Shown piece by piece: positions 45,789-56,422 of a DNA stretch of 64,000 nt. The stretch covers positions 1 to 64,000 of the forward strand of contig JADKAE010000023.1 in NCBI GenBank assembly GCA_016715405.1, read 5' to 3'. The position numbers and the translations under genes are program-made. The first letter of the stretch is position 1; every line of letters begins with the position of its first letter. Source of the DNA: Saprospiraceae bacterium (GTDB lineage: Bacteria > Bacteroidota > Bacteroidia > Chitinophagales > Saprospiraceae). Below the pieces are notes generated by a model that did no database searches, was not told the origin of the DNA, and saw only the letters and a program-made list of their open reading frames with translations.

Positions 45789-46811
45789 TTAACGCCGGTT
45801 ATGCTCAGACAACCATTGTATTGCCGCCTGAATTTTTTTATCATCCAATAGGTTTTCAAAGTTGTAGCCACTATTGATAACCATATCTGGGTTTACACTT
45901 GATTTGTATATGATCTTATTTCTGTCGGCTACAAAGTTGGTTGCAAAATTTAGCAATAAATTGGGGGCAAACTGAAAATAACCATTAGATGTCGTATAAC
46001 CATCGGCTGTCGGCTCGCCAATAAAAAAGGTATGTTGTCTGCCTTTAAAAGCAATTGCCGCCATACTACCCGAACTTTTTGTTACGGGGCCAATTAAGAC
46101 GACTACAGGCTTTTTTTGAAAATCGATTTCTGAATGAATTGATATTTGGGTGGCTTGATAACCGCCAATATTAAAATTTCCATTTTTAAGCTCCCATTGC
46201 CGGACAATATTATCGTCAATATCTGTCTCATATGCGATAAGTTTATCTCCCAAGATTGAGCTTAATCCCGAAAGCATAGGATAAATATTTCCGCCGCCGT
46301 TAAGTCGCAAGTCAATAATAAAACCCGTGACTTTCTGAGAAGAAAACGCATGAATACTGTCATACAGGCTTTGGGCAAATGCATTGATTTCCTGATTGTT
46401 ATATACTTGACAAGATGGAACTCGCACATATGCAACCTTATCAAGAAGAAGCGCTGTTTTAATTTTATTGGTTAATAAAATTGCCGTATCATTAATCGGC
46501 TTTATTTTCATCAGGGTTGAGTCGTCAAAAGCAGGGTAATGTCCGAAATATTGATTATTCAGATATATTTGAGAATGAACGTCATGTAAACTTTCCAATA
46601 CGCTAACAAAACATTGCATCGTATCTTTAAGTGATTGCGCATTTTTTAATTTAATTGTAAATTGTTCATCAACAAGTTTCCAATCAACTGTATTTCTCAG
46701 GATTGAATTATATTTTATAAAAGTATAAAGGCTATCCACATGAACGGGAATTGTCCGAATGATTTTATAGTGAAGCCACATAAAAGGATTAGGCACAAGA
46801 TATTTTTTCAT
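45789..46811 (-). CDS. S41-family C-terminal processing peptidase-like protein
   Basis: 340 residues. The S41 core contains KVTGFIIDLRLNGGGNIYPM and the Ser nucleophile region in PVTKSSGSMAAIAFKGRQHT, with a Lys four to ten residues on as candidate general base. FIGEPTADGYTTSNGYFQFA is also typical. The N-terminal 80 residues (WKLVDEQFTIKLKNAQSLKD) form the helical cap; no PDZ domain is visible and no signal peptide is clear. Base composition is more AT-rich than the flanking genes, as in the next three genes, which suggests acquisition. Confidence 0.85.
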   Translation of the reverse strand: MKKYLVPNPFMWLHYKIIRTIPVHVDSLYTFIKYNSILRNTVDWKLVDEQFTIKLKNAQSLKDTMQCFVSVLESLHDVHSQIYLNNQYFGHYPAFDDSTLMKIKPINDTAILLTNKIKTALLLDKVAYVRVPSCQVYNNQEINAFAQSLYDSIHAFSSQKVTGFIIDLRLNGGGNIYPMLSGLSSILGDKLIAYETDIDDNIVRQWELKNGNFNIGGYQATQISIHSEIDFQKKPVVVLIGPVTKSSGSMAAIAFKGRQHTFFIGEPTADGYTTSNGYFQFAPNLLLNFATNFVADRNKIIYKSSVNPDMVINSGYNFENLLDDKKIQAAIQWLSEHNRR

Positions 46812-46890
46812 TAGTTTTTTTCGATTGCAACTTAAAGCAATCTACAAGTTTTTGATCTTGTCACAAACGATGCGAAGGTTTTCCATACTC

Positions 46891-47481
46891 TCAAATTACT
46901 AAAAGCAGGCGGGGTTTAGTGAAGACCTTCAATTTCTTTTCCCCGCTTACATCGCCATATTTTGTCAAGTTAAGGCCAATCGTTCCAATGTCGCCCAAAA
47001 AGCCTGAGCCGCTATAAAATCTCATAGAAATTTTACTTTCTCCTTTGTATTTAGCGTTCGTTTGGTCATAAAAGTCCACTGTCATCTCCTGATTTTCTCC
47101 CCAAGTCATTTTCCCCACAAACCCAAGTTCTTTGGTTTCAACCAGAAGGTCATTATTCCAAATCTCAACCCTGGAAATCAAATTATTTGTAATCCCAATT
47201 AAAATTCGGTCTATATTGGGATTGCCATTCACCGTAATCTCTTGTCCATAAAACGCTTTATGGGCGATATTTGAGTTGGACTGATTAAAGGTAACAGCAG
47301 TCTTGAAATTCCCTACAGCCTTGTTTTCGGTTTGAATATCATCAATTACAATTTCCTGGAATTGATCCAGTTCCTTTAATGAAAAGTCCGGCTTTAGATC
47401 GCGTACCAAAAAAGCAGAAATAAAAACAAACAGAATAGCGCCTGAGCAGATAGTCAATGTAATTGTAATATATTTTTTCAT
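46891..47481 (-). CDS. Exported or membrane-anchored protein of unknown function
   Basis: 196 residues with one N-terminal hydrophobic segment (ITITLTICSGAILFVFISAF). The rest is a beta-rich domain (EIVIDDIQTENKAVGNFKTA, DRILIGITNNLISRVEIWN, YDQTNAKYKGESKISMRFYS) with no family I recognise. It is AT-rich like its neighbours. The ATG at 47481 directly follows no visible promoter. Confidence 0.6.
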   Translation of the reverse strand: MKKYITITLTICSGAILFVFISAFLVRDLKPDFSLKELDQFQEIVIDDIQTENKAVGNFKTAVTFNQSNSNIAHKAFYGQEITVNGNPNIDRILIGITNNLISRVEIWNNDLLVETKELGFVGKMTWGENQEMTVDFYDQTNAKYKGESKISMRFYSGSGFLGDIGTIGLNLTKYGDVSGEKKLKVFTKPRLLLVI

Positions 47482-47559
47482 TGATTGCCGTTTTGTAATT
47501 ATTTAGCAGGGATAACTTAACGCCAAAATAAGCGCAAAGGCCTTTACTATTGACCCGGC

Positions 47560-47623
47560 CCCTAAAGGAGGATCTTTCCGCTATCAAGAAAACCCCGTTT
47601 ACCAGAAGGGTTCCCCTTTAGGG
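47560..47623. repeat. CCCCTAAAGG / CCTTTAGGGG inverted repeat
   Basis: CCCCTAAAGG (47559-47568) and CCCCTTTAGGG (47613-47623) form a stem around about 45 bases. This CCCCTAAAGGGG-type word is a dispersed Bacteroidota palindrome in my memory; unverified here. On the minus strand it is followed upstream by CCCTAATCCCTAAA words. Confidence 0.6.
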
Positions 47624-47764
47624 ATTAGGGATTTGGGTTGGCAATTTACAGGTTAGGCTGTTAACCTAAATAGTTTCGCCGTTTTTTTATACAAACGATT
47701 CTGTAATTTGTTTATTGTATACCGTGGCCGTCAAGTCAGGCGCAGGAATTGCCCTCGAAATTGG

Positions 47765-48271
47765 CTATGAGAGGTCTAATGTCCAAATAAATAATGTTTC
47801 TGTCTCACCAGTTTTAATGAAATGATTTTTTTGAAGGACTCTGAAAGACGCGATATTTGTTTTATTTGTCGAAGCAATAATTGACTTTACTAATGGTTGC
47901 GTTTTAGCCCACTCAATAATTCCGCCAACTATTTCGGTCATAAATCCCTTTCCTTGAAATTCGTCATAAGTTCCATAGCCTATCTCTATTTCTTCGTTTT
48001 CGTTTGGTTCGCCAACAATACATAAATCGCCTATCATTTTGTTTTCAGTTTTCAAAATTGCCGTCCAAAGCGTTGAATACAAATAATTTTTAGTTTTGTC
48101 CGCTACATTTGGAAGTATTGTCAGTTCAAGCGCTTCTTTTAGCTCAGGGGAAATTGTCCTTGAAGTTTCATTCAGGTTAAGTTCCATTTCCAATGAATTG
48201 TCGCATTTAATATATTTTATTAACTGCTCATAAGTCAGTGGTTTTAAAATAAGTCGCTCAGTCTCTATCAT
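47765..48271 (-). CDS. GNAT-family acetyltransferase (RimJ/RimL-like)
   Basis: 168 residues. It opens MIETERLILKPLTYEQL, the usual GNAT start of this branch. The acetyl-CoA loop reads IGYGTYDEFQGKGFMTEIVG, with Q-x-x-G-x-G/A replaced by QGKGF. The end IIASTNKTNIASFRVLQKNH contains the N-x-x-S-x-R-x-L-x-K motif. It is cytoplasmic. The target (ribosomal protein, small molecule or antibiotic) cannot be told. It belongs to the AT-rich stretch. Confidence 0.85.
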   Translation of the reverse strand: MIETERLILKPLTYEQLIKYIKCDNSLEMELNLNETSRTISPELKEALELTILPNVADKTKNYLYSTLWTAILKTENKMIGDLCIVGEPNENEEIEIGYGTYDEFQGKGFMTEIVGGIIEWAKTQPLVKSIIASTNKTNIASFRVLQKNHFIKTGETETLFIWTLDLS

Positions 48272-48321
48272 TTGTTAAAATTTAAAAAAAATGTTTCGTG
48301 CCAGTCTGGTAAAAAGCCAAT

Positions 48322-49330
48322 TCAGTTTATTGTCAAAATAACATGGCCATTGTTAGCTTTACGCTCATAATGCGCATGTGCATCGGCTGCTTTTTCCATT
48401 GTAAAAGTGCTGTCGATAATTACTTTCAGGGCCTTTTTTTCAGCAAGGTCTTTAATTATTTTTAGATAATCCTGTTTCTCCTCAGAAAAAGCGCAGATGA
48501 CTTTTTGTTTGCTGAAAAGCTTTGTCCATAACATGAGCAATAATTTACCCGTCTTAAAACTGCCCAGTAGCAACACCCCATTTTCTGTCAATAATTTTTT
48601 AGCATCTGCCCATTTCAATCTACCCAACACATCGACAATCAGGTCGTATTGCTTCGTACTCTGGCTTACAACGCCTTTTGTATAGTCAAGCACGACATCG
48701 GCGCCCAATCTTTGCAGTCCATTCTTGCCGTGCTGCACACGCCGGTAACTTCCGCGCCATAATGCTTTGCCAATTGTAATGCCATAGAGCCGATCCCTCC
48801 CGAAGCGCCATTTACCAGCACTTTTTGGCCGGGAGTAATTTGTACTTTTTTCAAAATTCCCAACGCGGTATTCCGCCGGGCAGCACGCTGCCGATTCGTA
48901 ATAAGAAAAATTGCTTGGCTTAAGTCCTATCATGCCGCTTTCCTTCATGCAAATAAATTCCGCATTAGCGCCCATATTCATCCCCATATATCCAAACACC
49001 TGGTCGCCTGGTTTAAACTTCGAGACATCAGCGCCGATTGCTTCAATTTCTCCTGCAAATTCGCTACCCAGCACATTAATTCGCGGCTTTCTCCACCCGA
49101 AAGAAAACTAGCGAAAACATCAAAAACGGGCATATTAAATTCGGAGATGGAATATTGGCAAAGTTTCTGGCTATGTCGCCATAATTAACCGTGGAGGCGT
49201 AGACTTTTCAGCACTTCATCGGGTTTTGGGACGTGTTTTTCGGTTTCTCGCAATTGCAAAACGCTTTCATCGGTAGCGTTGAGGCAAATTCTATTTTCCA
49301 CAATCCCAATAGGTCAGGATTTTTCGCTAT
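48322..49330 (-). pseudogene. Zinc-type alcohol dehydrogenase/quinone reductase, decayed
   Basis: A medium-chain dehydrogenase is recognisable from LGSEFAGEIEAIGADVSKF, the GDQVFGY motif and VKVYASTVNYG-type sequence upstream, but in at least four frames. The nucleotide-binding region is intact in another frame (TPGQKVLVNGASGGIGSM, then LAKHYGAEVTGVCST), and the final frame (VVLDYTKGVV to NNGHVILTIN) is intact. Upstream of 49074 the N-terminus continues in pieces to about 49330 (LQLRETEKHVPKPDEVL). So many shifts in one gene, with the AT-rich neighbourhood, favour real decay, though sequencing error may add to it. Confidence 0.7.
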
Positions 49331-49623
49331 AAAGCCAAAACTTTACGACTGAGCCTGACTGAGCAATGGCGTTTTCAGCCTTTGTATCGACGAAGGATAC
49401 CATAAACCATTGCTTTCGACATTTTGTCAATATCATATTGTGGGCGTGTGCATGGTTTGACAGCTTGCGGTATACTACTTAGGGACGTGTCCCACTCCAC
49501 CTCAAGCTCTGTCTATCCACAACCGCCGTTGCATAAATCCCTGCCCTCCCAATCAATAAACCAAGCCCATCTGACGTTGTTTCTACATCAAAAAATTACG
49601 CCAAACACAACACAAGTTATCCC
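49331..49623. other. Non-coding stretch beside the decayed dehydrogenase
   Basis: I see no supportable gene, repeat array or promoter in these 293 bases. A short frame at 49424-49645 has no recognisable features. It may contain older remnants. Confidence 0.4.
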
Positions 49624-51401
49624 ATGTTTAAATACTACCTCTTAATCGCGCTGGGGATAGGATTGGCTGCCACCGCACAGGCGCAGGACAGCGACAAAAT
49701 CGCCCGCAAACTCGAAAAACAACGCGAAGAAAATTGGCCGCCGGAACGCATACACGGGCGCACCACGCTGGGCTATGCGCTGCAGCAAACTTTTAAGCGC
49801 CATTCGGAATATTGCGGCTTTGGGTTGAGCAACAACAAGCGCGACTATGTGCCCGCCGATATCAACCGCTTCCTGGGCAAACGCCACCTGCGCACACGCG
49901 TGGAGATCGCCGATATCAGGGGCGGCGGATTGCTGTACTACGTCTTCCAGGACAAAGAACGCGGTCTTTCTTTCGACCAGATTGCCTATTCCCCTTCGAA
50001 AATACTACGCATCAACAGCGTGCCCGGCCAGTTTGTGGTGAACCCCGACGAAAACTTCGACGCTTTTATCCTGACCAAAAACTGCATGGCTACCTGAAAG
50101 CTGCGCTCGACGCCGGCATCGAACCACCCTACGTGGCTTTCAAAAAAGCCCTGGAGACCGACGAACGCCGCGAATCCAACGTGGTGGCGCTTTCGGGGGC
50201 TTTCCTGTCGCCGCTCAAACCAATCCTTGACGCAGGCAACGCCCAAACCACCGAAGCCCTGATGCAGCTCTGGAAATTCTATATCGACAACCCGGCATAC
50301 GTCAACAACGCCTATTACCTGCGCGAATTCGAAGGCGTGATGATCAAACACGTGTCGCAGGCGCAGGACAACTTCAAAATCGACGCCGAACTGGGCATCA
50401 ACCTCAACGGACTGCTGCCCGCCCGGCTGAAAACGAGTTTCGGCATTGGCAAAACCACGTCGAGTGTATTTTCGGGTACCGACTGGCAGACGATCGTCTT
50501 CGCCGATTTTGAGGGGGCTTACGCCAAAGAAAAACTATTTGCACCCCTACCCTCTCCGGCAGCCATCAGCGCCTATTTTGCCCAATTAAAACCCATCTGC
50601 GAAAAGTCGCGCGACTACCCGCTGATGACCGAAGGACTCGAATACAAGCATTTTCTCACGGTAGCGGGCATCCCCGACTTTATGACTTCGGGTTTCTGGG
50701 AGATCGAGCAGGTCGCCAACGGGGTATACGATGGCCGGCCCAGCCTTATCGCCGAGCCCTACCGCAACGACGCAGACGGAAGCTTCGGTTGCCGGTTTAC
50801 GGTGAGCGGCAAACCGCTGTCTTCAAACTTCTCCGGCCCTCTCACCGAGCGCCCCGGCAAGCTGCTGGCCTCGTACGTGATACGCAGCCGCGTACCCGTG
50901 GGCGGTGAATATATCCGCTTGATTATCAACGAAGAAATACAAACCAGTGCCCACCCCATCGCTTCGCTGGCGAGCGGCGAATTTGACCTTACTAAAAAAG
51001 AAGACCGGAAATTTGCGTTTCAGTGGACTTGTGATATTGAAGTCGAAGACAGCGAAAACCCCATCGATTTTAATGCGTTGCCCTACATCGACAACCTGGT
51101 GGTGCGCCGCAGCGACAAAACGCTGAATGTGCGGCTGGCAAAAATACAACCCGACCCCAACCGCCGCCATTTCCACCTCACCCTCGAAACCGTGGATACC
51201 TACCCCCTCGACCAAATCGACGACCACAATATGACTACCTACAATTTGTCGATGGATGTACACCTGCTCAGCCAAAGAGCGGGCACGCATTCGATACGAC
51301 CGGTACGCGGAACGCTGGCGTTTCCCACAATTAAATCGGTGGAAGCTATGCCGGCGATAACGCCTACGGGATCAGCGCCGGCGCAGTCGGACGGCGGGTA
51401 G
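49624..51401 (+). CDS. Large exported protein of unknown function (one frameshift)
   Basis: About 592 residues with a signal peptide (YYLLIALGIGLAATAQAQ, then DSDK). One A is missing near 50077; restoring it joins the frames as TKKLHGYLKAALDAGI. The protein is mixed alpha/beta with no membrane segment. Features include REENWPPERIHGRTTLGYAL near the start, PSPAAISAYFAQLKPICEK near 310, a beta-rich C-terminal half (YVIRSRVPVGGEYIRLIINE, FAFQWTCDIEVEDSENPID) and a low-complexity Pro/Ala/Ser tail. There is no sorting domain. I do not recognise the family. It ends at the octamer array 51402-51589. Confidence 0.68.
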
Positions 51402-51589
51402 GACGGTAGGACTATACGACTTTACGACTTTACGACTGTAGGACTTGGTGACCCCCCGCGGAGGGGGGGAGCGCCCCGTTTACTCCTGCTGGGTTAAATA
51501 ACCTGTTAAATTGACGGCATTAGACTGTAGGACTGTACGTACAAGTTCGTAAAGTCGTAAAGTCGTATAGTCGTAAAGTCGCAAAGTCA
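51402..51589. repeat. Tandem-octamer hairpin with GC-rich inner stem
   Basis: Left units GACTATAC, GACTTTAC and GACTGTAG (51408-51448) face TCGTAAAG, TCGTATAG and TCGCAAAG (51547-51589). The middle has a separate CCCCCC/GGGGGG stem near 51453-51472. Both convergent genes stop in it: TAG-GACGGTAGGAC on the plus strand and TGA-CTTTGCGACTTT on the minus strand. Confidence 0.92.
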
Positions 51590-53306
51590 AGCCATTGCCA
51601 TTTCCCGGTGTATCGGGGCTATCCGGGGGTCGTAGTTTTCTCCGCTTACGATAGAGGGGATGATAACCGGTACATCTTCGTCAGGTGGAACAATAATCCC
51701 GGCCTCGACATGCGCCAGGATATCTTTCTCGATTTGGATGCCGGGGAAACGGGCCATCAGTTGGAGACCATCCGGAGTAAGTTCGAAGTAACCTACATCG
51801 GTCACGTAAAACACTCTTTTACCTTGTTTTAAGGCTTCCTTGCCGTTAAAAGTAATCTCCCGCACCTTTCTAACTAATTTGGGTTGGCCGGCTCTGACAA
51901 TCTTCACCTGATCGTGTTGGATCTCACATTTGGCGTCAAACATCAGATTACCTACGAAAATAATATTTTTGCCCCGTATACGATATCGGGAAAACCACCC
52001 GGGCCCACATAATCCGTGATATTTGGGCCTCTTTTGGACACATTGACGTTGCCCTGGCTATCCACCTCCAAAAATCCCAACACGGCCATATCCAGATGCT
52101 CGTGGTAGCGTTCGAACATATCGGAGGAAGGTTCCAGGTGATCGGGATGAATGGCTGCGCCAAAAAGATGCCAGGCGAGGGTAGTCCGCCATACGAACCG
52201 GCCTCAGTAGTGAACACGTAATTTTTCTCCAGATCGTTTTCCACGATCAGACGGGCGACTTCTTCCGGAAAGCCCACTCCAATATTGATTAAACCGCCTT
52301 TGGGCACCACCTGCACAAAAATACTGGCAGCCAGTCGGCCCATCATGTTGCCCACGCAGGTGCGAACCGGTGTGATTTTTAAAAACGTATTGATGAATTT
52401 GAGTTGTTCAACGCCGGTTTTAAAATCCATGGTACATTCCGGGGTAAATAATGTCCAGTATCGCTTTTGGGGAACGCTTACCGTTTGTTCGTTGTAGGGA
52501 TTCACCACGATATAATCCACCAGGTGGGCGGGCACGCTAATGTTTTCCGGTTCTTTGGGAATGATTTTTGAAACGGCCGCCATTACAATTCCCGAATGAG
52601 TCCTTACGGACCGGATAGCTTGCTCATTTTCAGTGATGGTAGACGCGTGTTTGTAATAAATATTCCCTTCCGCATCTGCATAAGGCGCGCTAAAAAGTGC
52701 GATATCGGGTTGAGGCATGGTATAAACCAGGTCATCCTCCACCGGAAAAATGAGATCGTCCGTTGCGCTTTCGTTGAGGGCTGCGCCCGTGCCGACCTTC
52801 GGATCGAGGAATGTCCCCACCCCTACTCTCGAGGTAAAAAACCGTTTGCCCTCGCCCTGTTCTTTTAATAATAAAGAAATAACACCTTGGGGAAGCGTAT
52901 ACAAAGCCAATTTCCCTTCCTGTCCCAGCTTCAGTTGCGCTTTGGTTGTTTCAATGTGGGCTGTAATATAAGCCTTCATCAAGCCGGGCAATCCGAGTTC
53001 TTCCACCGTGCCCGGTACTTTGCCCCGCGATCCCTGGGCGCCGCAATTTATCCAGGTCAGGTCATTGGGATGCCCAGTTTTTTGAACCGGTCCCTGATAG
53101 CATAGAAAAATAGAACAGCGGGCGTTGCCGGCGATTCCGCATGAAAAGACGCAGGATTGATCATTGATTAGCTGGGCTGCCTTTCGGGCAGAAATAAACT
53201 TTCCGGCATCGGCATTTTGTGGCCTGTAATCCAGCGAATGTTTCGACCAAGTGAACCGCCAGCGCAAAATGTGGCGGATTAGCTTTGCTTTATCCAGCCA
53301 GTTCAT
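51587..53306 (-). CDS. Class I CoA-transferase (acyl-CoA:acetate type), four frame corrections
   Basis: About 570 residues once reconstructed. The N-terminal half contains ARKAAQLINDQSCVFSCGI and NCGAQGSRGKVPGTVEELGLP; a pair of compensating one-base losses near 53070-53105 scrambles about 15 residues between them (should read FFYAIRDRFKKLGHPND). The catalytic Glu is in VFTTEAGSYGGLPSPGIF. Adding one T near 52160 gives IFFGAAIHPDHLEPSSDMFE, and one more near 51958 leads into the last frame, starting at 51943, which ends ENYDPRIAPIHREMAMA. Such enzymes move CoA between acyl groups such as acetate and propionate. Confidence 0.85.
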
Positions 53307-53468
53307 GGTTTTTTTTATTTTAAAGTAGCCAACAAATCATTTGATTGTCAATGATAAATATCAATGTCGAAAAATCCTGCGCCCTCGTCTGCTTAACAGT
53401 ACATTCCGTCCATAACTACGGCATCTCTTGTACAACCCTTGCAATTTGTATATAAAAACTCATTCACC

Positions 53469-54122
53469 ATGAATCTCGCACCCGCCCGTTTTTCTTTGAT
53501 TGAAATGGTACACAAAGCCATTCGCAATGCCCTATCGCATTTATCCTTGCAGGCCGGCTCTACCGACTTCAGCAACAAAGAAGAAGTCTTGCAGCTGAAA
53601 ACCGCCACCCAGACTATCATCGACATGCTGAACGAACACGCTCACATCGAAAACGAGCATATCCTGCCCTTGCTGGAAGGCAAGGTACCGGCCGGCACTA
53701 TCCATGACAAAGAAGAGCACGACATTATCCACGCCCAACAAGAGGAACTGCTGGTCCTGCTGGACGAAATACTTCGACCCGGCACATCCCCCGCTGATGC
53801 CATAGCTTTAGGCCATGTGTTTTATCAAAATCTGAGCCTGGTACACAGCGCCCACCTCCAACACATGATCGAGGAAGAACGCGGCTCGCAGGTGCTGATA
53901 TGGCAGCATTATACGGATGAGGAATTACAACAAAAGCAGGGTCAGATTATGCAGCATCTCGACCCTTCCCTACTACTCAAGTGGATGCGCTATTTCCTTC
54001 CCGCCCTCAATGCCCGCGAACGCGAGCGAATGCTGGCTATTCAGAAAGCCAAGGCGCCCGAGCACGTATGGGCCAAGTTGCAGGAGTTGATGCAGGAAGT
54101 TCTGCCCGCGGCAGCCGTGTAG
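53469..54122 (+). CDS. Hemerythrin-like HHE-domain protein
   Basis: 217 residues from the ATG at 53469 (MNLAPARFSLIEMVHKAIRN). The HHE pattern is clear: MVHKAIRNALSHLS, then LNEHAHIENEHILPLLE, DKEEHDIIHAQQEELLVLL and HSAHLQHMIEEER, giving the His/Glu set that binds a di-iron centre. The C-terminal third is a helical region (RERERMLAIQKAKAPEHVW) that resembles the DUF3376-free tail of similar proteins. Roles in the family include oxygen or nitric-oxide sensing and iron handling. It is cytoplasmic and stands between two convergent neighbours. Confidence 0.85.
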   Translation: MNLAPARFSLIEMVHKAIRNALSHLSLQAGSTDFSNKEEVLQLKTATQTIIDMLNEHAHIENEHILPLLEGKVPAGTIHDKEEHDIIHAQQEELLVLLDEILRPGTSPADAIALGHVFYQNLSLVHSAHLQHMIEEERGSQVLIWQHYTDEELQQKQGQIMQHLDPSLLLKWMRYFLPALNARERERMLAIQKAKAPEHVWAKLQELMQEVLPAAAV

Positions 54123-54193
54123 GAGTGTGGGAGGGTGTGAGTGTGGGAGGGTGAGATCTTTGATAATTCTAATCTCACACTCCCACACTCTCA
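54123..54193. repeat. Tandem-octamer hairpin (GGGAGTGT)
   Basis: GAGTGTGGGAGGGTGTGAGT words on the left pair with CACTCCCACACTCTCACTCT words on the right over an AT loop. It ends both convergent genes: TAG-GAGTGTGG and, on the minus strand, TGA-GAGTGTGG. Confidence 0.92.
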
Positions 54194-55081
54194 CTCTCTC
54201 CCCCTCATTCCCTGGCATAGCATCAGCAATTTCATCATATCGAATAGGCGCAGCGAGGGCCTTCGGCTCAGCAATTGCCGGCGCAACAGGGGCAACAGCG
54301 GTGCGCCCAGGCGGGCGACCATCCCTGCCAATCCTTTCTTTTCCAGCCAATTATACACTTTAGTCAATTTCGTCTCTACAGGTTCTCCGGCTTGCAGCAG
54401 GAAGGCCAGGTTTTCTATGGCGCGGGCCGACTTATCGAGAAAAACCGGGGCGGGCTCCAGTCCGAGGTGTTCCAGCGGATTATCGAGGTGGAGAATAGGT
54501 ATGCCCCTTTTTTCCAGTTGCCATCCAAAGAGCGTATCTTCGTGGCCGTATTGGCGCAGGCGCTCGTCGAAGCGAATTTGTAAAAAAATATCGCGGGGGA
54601 TGAGAAAATTATTGGTCATGAAAGCATGATAAGGCATGCGCTGCCGGATGCCGACGGGTATTTGCTCCCTCTTGCTGCCGTACAACCAGTGCAGGTAGAG
54701 ACCGGGGTCAGCAGGTGGTATTTCAGCGTATACGCGGCCGCCGTAGAGCAAAGTGTCGGGGCGCAAAGCCACGGCATAACGCCGGATGTAGTCGCTGTGC
54801 CCCACGCCCGAATCGCAGTCCATAAAAATCAGATAATCGTACTGCGCCGCCTCGGCCAGCCGGTTGCGGATACCGGAGCGGCCCAGGTTTTCAGGCATTT
54901 CGCGGTAGATGACATGAGAGAATCCGCCAATTTCACGGTTGAGCACCCGGAAAGACTCGGGTGAGCCGTCGTCGAAACAAACGATTTCATACGCCAACCC
55001 CACCACCTCGCACTGGCGATGCAGTTCCCCCACCAGGGGCCGCACGTCAAAAGCATAGATGGGGAGGAGGATGGAGAGCAT
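54191..55081 (-). CDS. GT2-family glycosyltransferase
   Basis: 296 residues. The fold starts MLSILLPIYAFDVRPLVGEL. The nucleotide-sugar motif is CFDDGSPES, and the metal-binding region is FMDCDSGVGHSDYI. The second substrate helix contains RFDERLRQYGHEDTLFGWQL, where the ED-x-x-x-x-x-Q/R-W motif of GT2 inverting enzymes is visible. It is cytoplasmic and would add a sugar to a lipid, protein or polysaccharide; the product is unknown. It diverges from mqnE. Confidence 0.88.
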   Translation of the reverse strand: MLSILLPIYAFDVRPLVGELHRQCEVVGLAYEIVCFDDGSPESFRVLNREIGGFSHVIYREMPENLGRSGIRNRLAEAAQYDYLIFMDCDSGVGHSDYIRRYAVALRPDTLLYGGRVYAEIPPADPGLYLHWLYGSKREQIPVGIRQRMPYHAFMTNNFLIPRDIFLQIRFDERLRQYGHEDTLFGWQLEKRGIPILHLDNPLEHLGLEPAPVFLDKSARAIENLAFLLQAGEPVETKLTKVYNWLEKKGLAGMVARLGAPLLPLLRRQLLSRRPSLRLFDMMKLLMLCQGMRGRE

Positions 55082-55134
55082 GGGCGGTTCTCTGTCGGGC
55101 GGGGGGGGCGTTTCCGTTCCTTTGCCGTTACTTA

Positions 55135-55183
55135 GGAACAGAGAACAGAGAACAGAGAACAGAGAACAGAGAACAGAGAACAG
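55135..55183. repeat. Heptamer array (AGAACAG)
   Basis: About six copies of AGAACAG run from 55135 to 55183 just upstream of mqnE. No complementary arm is present. A forward frame reads it as NREQRTE repeats in front of MqnE and is not a real extension. Confidence 0.9.
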
Positions 55184-55220
55184 ACAAGTTTGTTATACAT
55201 TCAATATAAAAACGCATTAC

Positions 55221-56422
55221 ATGCAAATTGCGAGATCAATTACAGCGGTTCTGAGCGATCCGCAACTCGACGAGAGCCTGCGCCTTATTGCCCACAAGGT
55301 ATTTAACGGCGAGCGAATAACCGAAAATGAGGGTCTTATTTTATTTGAAAAAGGAGAGTTGGGCTACCTCGGGGCCCTGGCCAACTATATCCGCGAAAAG
55401 CGCCACGGCAACAGCACCTATTTCAACCGGAACTTCCACATAGAGCCCACCAATGTGTGCATTTATACCTGCAAATTCTGCTCGTATTCGCGCCTCATCA
55501 AACAACGCGAGGATGGCTGGGAATACACCATGGACGACATGCTCGACATTGTGCGCAAATACGACGGGCAGCCCGTCACCGAGGCGCATATCGTAGGCGG
55601 TGTATTACCGCAATACGACCTCGACTTTTATACCGAGCTGTTCCGCCGCATCAAAGCCCACCGCCCCGAACTGCACGTCAAGGCGCTCACGCCGGTAGAA
55701 TACCACTACATCTTCAAAAAGCCAAAGTGAGCTACGAAGAAGGCATGCGGCGTATTGCAGAATCGGGTGTAGACTCGCTGCGCGGCGGCGGCGCTGAGAT
55801 ATTCCACCCCGAGATTAGAGAGCAGATCGCCGGCGACAAATGCACCGGCGAGCAATGGCTTCGCATCCACGAGATCTGGCACGAACTCGGCAAACGCTCC
55901 AATGCCACTATGCTCTACGGCCATATCGAAAAATACGAACACCGCATTCACCACATGGAGCAATTGCGCCAGCTACAGGACAAAACCGGGGGCTTCCAGA
56001 CATTCATCCCGCTCAAATTCCGCAACCAGGACAACGAGATGTCGCATATCCCCGAAACCAGCGTCATCGAAGACTTGCGCAACTACGCCATCAGCCGCAT
56101 TTATCTCGACAATTTCGACCATATCAAGGCATACTGGCCCATGATAGGCCGCCAAATAGCCCAACTGTCGCTTTCTTTCGGCGTAGACGACATCGACGGC
56201 ACCATCGACGATACCACTAAAATATACTCGATGGCCGGCTCCGAAGAGCAAAACCCCGCGCTGAGCACCCAGGAATTAGTCAACATGATCCGCCGCGTAG
56301 GCCGCCAACCCATCGAGCGCGATACGCTCTACAAGGTGATCAAGGATTATACCGACGAGGTTTTTGAGGAGGATACGGCTTTCCGCGGGTATTTTGATTT
56401 GCCTGTGGTTTCGAATTCTTGA
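55221..56422 (+). CDS. mqnE: Aminofutalosine synthase MqnE (one frameshift)
   Basis: About 400 residues from ATG 55221. The radical-SAM triad Cys80, Cys84, Cys87 sits in IEPTNVCIYTCKFCSYSRLI, the MqnE signature. Adding one A near 55716-55720 gives HYIFKKAKVSYEEGMRRIAE and joins the two frames. The C-terminal half has SLRGGGAEIFHPEIREQI, GFQTFIPLKFRNQDNEMSHI and RIYLDNFDHIKAYWPMIG. The enzyme joins the radical-SAM adenosyl group to the chorismate-derived substrate in the futalosine route to menaquinone. mqnA lies two genes downstream. Confidence 0.95.

Noticed and set aside
49450..49475. TTGACA and TATACT words near 49460
   Set aside because: The spacing is only about 8 bases and this is not the promoter type used by Bacteroidota.
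55059..55220. N-terminal extension of MqnE reading NREQRTE
   Set aside because: It translates the AGAACAG array; the family start is the ATG at 55221.
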